Source of the DNA: Termitomyces sp. T153
Taxonomy: Eukaryota > Basidiomycota > Agaricomycetes > Agaricales > Lyophyllaceae
Reading direction: 5' to 3'
NCBI GenBank assembly: GCA_018296165.2
Contig: JACKQL020000164.1
Coordinates: forward strand, 1 to 64,000
Length of the DNA: 64,000 nt
Shown piece by piece: positions 62,112 through 64,000 of the stretch. The stretch's first letter is position 1. Each line of letters starts with the position of its first letter. The notes under the pieces are model-generated. The model was not told where the DNA came from, did no database searches, and saw only the letters and a list, made by a program, of their open reading frames with translations. Both the position numbers and the translations under genes were made by a program.

Positions 62112-64000
62112 CTACCTTACCCTGTTTGTGATGTCTGCACTAGCTCCGCACACACATTTGCCAAACACTTCTGATGTCTATGGTTGACCTGTGCCTGGAA
62201 ACCCTTATGATTCATATGGCCCTGCCCAATTTGCCAAGGCACATTGAGTTGCAGACCTGACACCAAATGTCCCTTCTGCTCTGGTTACACCCATACAATG
62301 GCTCTCTCCACAGACACCCTCTCTACTCATGCCCAACCCTACACCACTCCTGCAGACCACCTCCCACCCTTCCCCCACCCTCTCTGCCAGCTCTGCTTCC
62401 CCACAAAGGTCAACCCCAATGTCACCAAAAGCAGCATGCTAAACCCCAGTAATAATTTGACCCAATGATCAACAAACTTCTCTGGCACCACACTCCCACC
62501 CTTCCAACAATAATAACAAAAAACCAGCTGCAAAAATTCACCCATTGCATGAAGAAGATTGCCAACCCTGCCAGAACAATGACAAGACCACTGAGAATGC
62601 ACTTCCCTGAAGCCCGCCTTTGGATCCACCAACCCACAAGCAACTCTGCAAGCTGTCAGGATGAACCCAGCAAGTCTCTGACAGCATTGTAACCCAATAG
62701 CAGAACCCCACTACCATGCCAGCAGACCATCCAACTCTCACCCACACCCACTCCTGAGAAATTCCACCCTCCCACACTAGCTCCACCATCATCAGAATCA
62801 AGCTCAAGCCAGTAAACCCACCAACAACAGAGCAAGATCTCGAGACTGACACTATGCCCAACCCCAGAAACTACTTCTGGAGTCAGTTAGGACCCCTTGG
62901 TCGACCTAGCCATTACCTCTGTCCAACAATTGGAAGGACTCCAATGTCTCCAACAACTCTGGAACAAGACCGAGGAATTTCCAAGCTCCATGGTCTCCAA
63001 GAAAAGAAGGAACTCACACCTCTGCCCACCAACTTGAGAATGCACTCTAAAAGCACTCCCTCAACCCTACAAAGTCACCTGGATGAATCATGATGCTCCA
63101 ACTCACAATAAGGGACCATTCTGGGCACCCCCATGACTACTCCAGAACCCTTGCCCACTATGTTGACAACTCCCCCCATTCAATATGGAACCTCTGACAT
63201 TGAAAACACTTGATGGTGACCCCCTCCACACACCGCCTTCAGACAAGAACTCTGTCACCAAACTACACCACCTCTAGCAAAAGAACCCCCAGCATTGGAA
63301 TCACCCTGGCTGAACAAACTATAGGAGAAAAGAGGATCCCACATGAAGTAGTTCCTCAGAGTACTCTAAACTTGCTGACATGTTCATATAAGGGAGGGGG
63401 AAGCCCCACCATCATCTCTGAAACCCTTGATCAATCCTCTCAAGCTCCAAAAACCCCCAACAATAAAGAACATATGCTCCGATGTCCCTGGAGGGCTTGC
63501 CTGCTAAGCGACTTGAGCAAGCTCGACAGCTCAAATAATGCTGTGCCAGGTCAAGGCCACCCCGACCAACCCCTCTGAGCTACTCCGAAGCCCCCCATGC
63601 AACTCTGGACCTGGGCAATACAACTCTGGGGCCCCCACCCTGACTCCAACATCCAACCCAGGGGACCTACAATGCCAACCAAAATGACAATGCCCTGCAG
63701 CACCCACCCCACAATCACAAACCACTGGATAACAACTCCATGAAACCCCGCCTGTACATCAGGAGACATCTATTGAACCAGGACCACACTACTGGAGTAC
63801 CCAGAAACAAACCCCATATGAAAAGTGATTAGTTTTTTCCCCATTGCTACCCATCCCAAATCAACATCAGAACGATGCCGCAACCCCCCAACAACAACTT
63901 GACATTGAAGAAAGTGCAACCCCACAGGCAAGGGTGTTACACGCCACAACCTGCCTATGGAGCCCCAGACCCACCACCATACCACTCCCCTCCCCTGACA
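62112..64000 (+). mobile_element. Noncoding 5' internal region of a Ty3 family 1 element (decayed)
   Basis: Collinear with 22391 to about 24000 of element B (for example TATGATTCATATGGCCCTGC at 62206 and ACATAAGGGAGGG-type block near 63380). No gag or pol. The open frames are Pro/Thr/Ser-rich and not conserved as proteins. It continues beyond the window. Confidence 0.75.

Overview
The window reads as a transposon-dense stretch of a filamentous fungus, most likely an agaricomycete (mushroom-forming basidiomycete). This rests on GT-AG introns of 44-51 nt, Ty3/gypsy chromoviruses and Ty1/copia elements of the kind common in mushroom genomes, a Crinkler-like gene with a kinase-type C-terminus, and decay of old copies by CpG to TpG/CpA change. 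The species cannot be named from this sequence. Almost nothing here is an ordinary host gene.

Layout. 1-8.9 kb is a CpG-depleted graveyard: a Ty3 pol with an internal deletion and a probable LTR, a Ty1/copia element broken by a nested solo LTR with a target-site duplication, and a fragment of an alpha/beta-hydrolase gene. 9.1-11.8 kb holds an apparently intact Crinkler-type gene (587 aa, three exons, minus strand) and the last exon of an unknown gene. 11.9-15.9 kb is the left part of a Ty3 element (LTR, gag, protease). 15.9-29.6 kb is a nest of related copies of a second Ty3 family with 1.0-1.2 kb LTRs. 29.6-33.9 kb is a CpG-decayed pol, an extra ORF and a 3' LTR of the first family. 35.1-45.2 kb has decayed LTRs, a recent 924-bp tRNA-derived SINE, a decayed Ty3 gag-protease between inverted repeats, and a Helitron fragment. 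45.2-50.8 kb is a young, full-length Ty1/copia element (5,675 bp, 5-bp target duplication, one 1,550-codon ORF). 50.8-55.3 kb is noncoding satellite-like DNA with a period near 2.4 kb. 55.3-58.0 kb is a second, inverted copy of the Crinkler segment. 58-64 kb returns to decayed Ty3 fragments and LTRs.

Most interesting content. (1) The 1.0-1.2 kb LTR family carries, between pol and the 3' LTR and antisense to the element, a cellular-looking gene with three predicted introns, a conserved TATA-like box, a Zn2Cys6-spaced cysteine cluster and a coiled coil. Four copies are visible (17124-18820 intact; about 24.8-25.9, 27.3-28.2 and 42.1-43.7 kb decayed or truncated), all in the same antisense place. 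(2) The same family looks self-priming: 12 nt just downstream of the LTR TATA box are exactly complementary to the 12-nt primer-binding site after the LTR. (3) The Crinkler segment is an inverted repeat of about 2.49 kb that matched wherever compared and is collinear without indels, its arms about 44 kb apart. The 5' part of exon 1 is clearly diverged, and frameshifted in the right copy, which suggests gene conversion. (4) CpG-rich and CpG-depleted blocks alternate with sharp edges that mostly coincide with element boundaries.

All identifications come from reading motifs and comparing segments inside the window; no database search was made.
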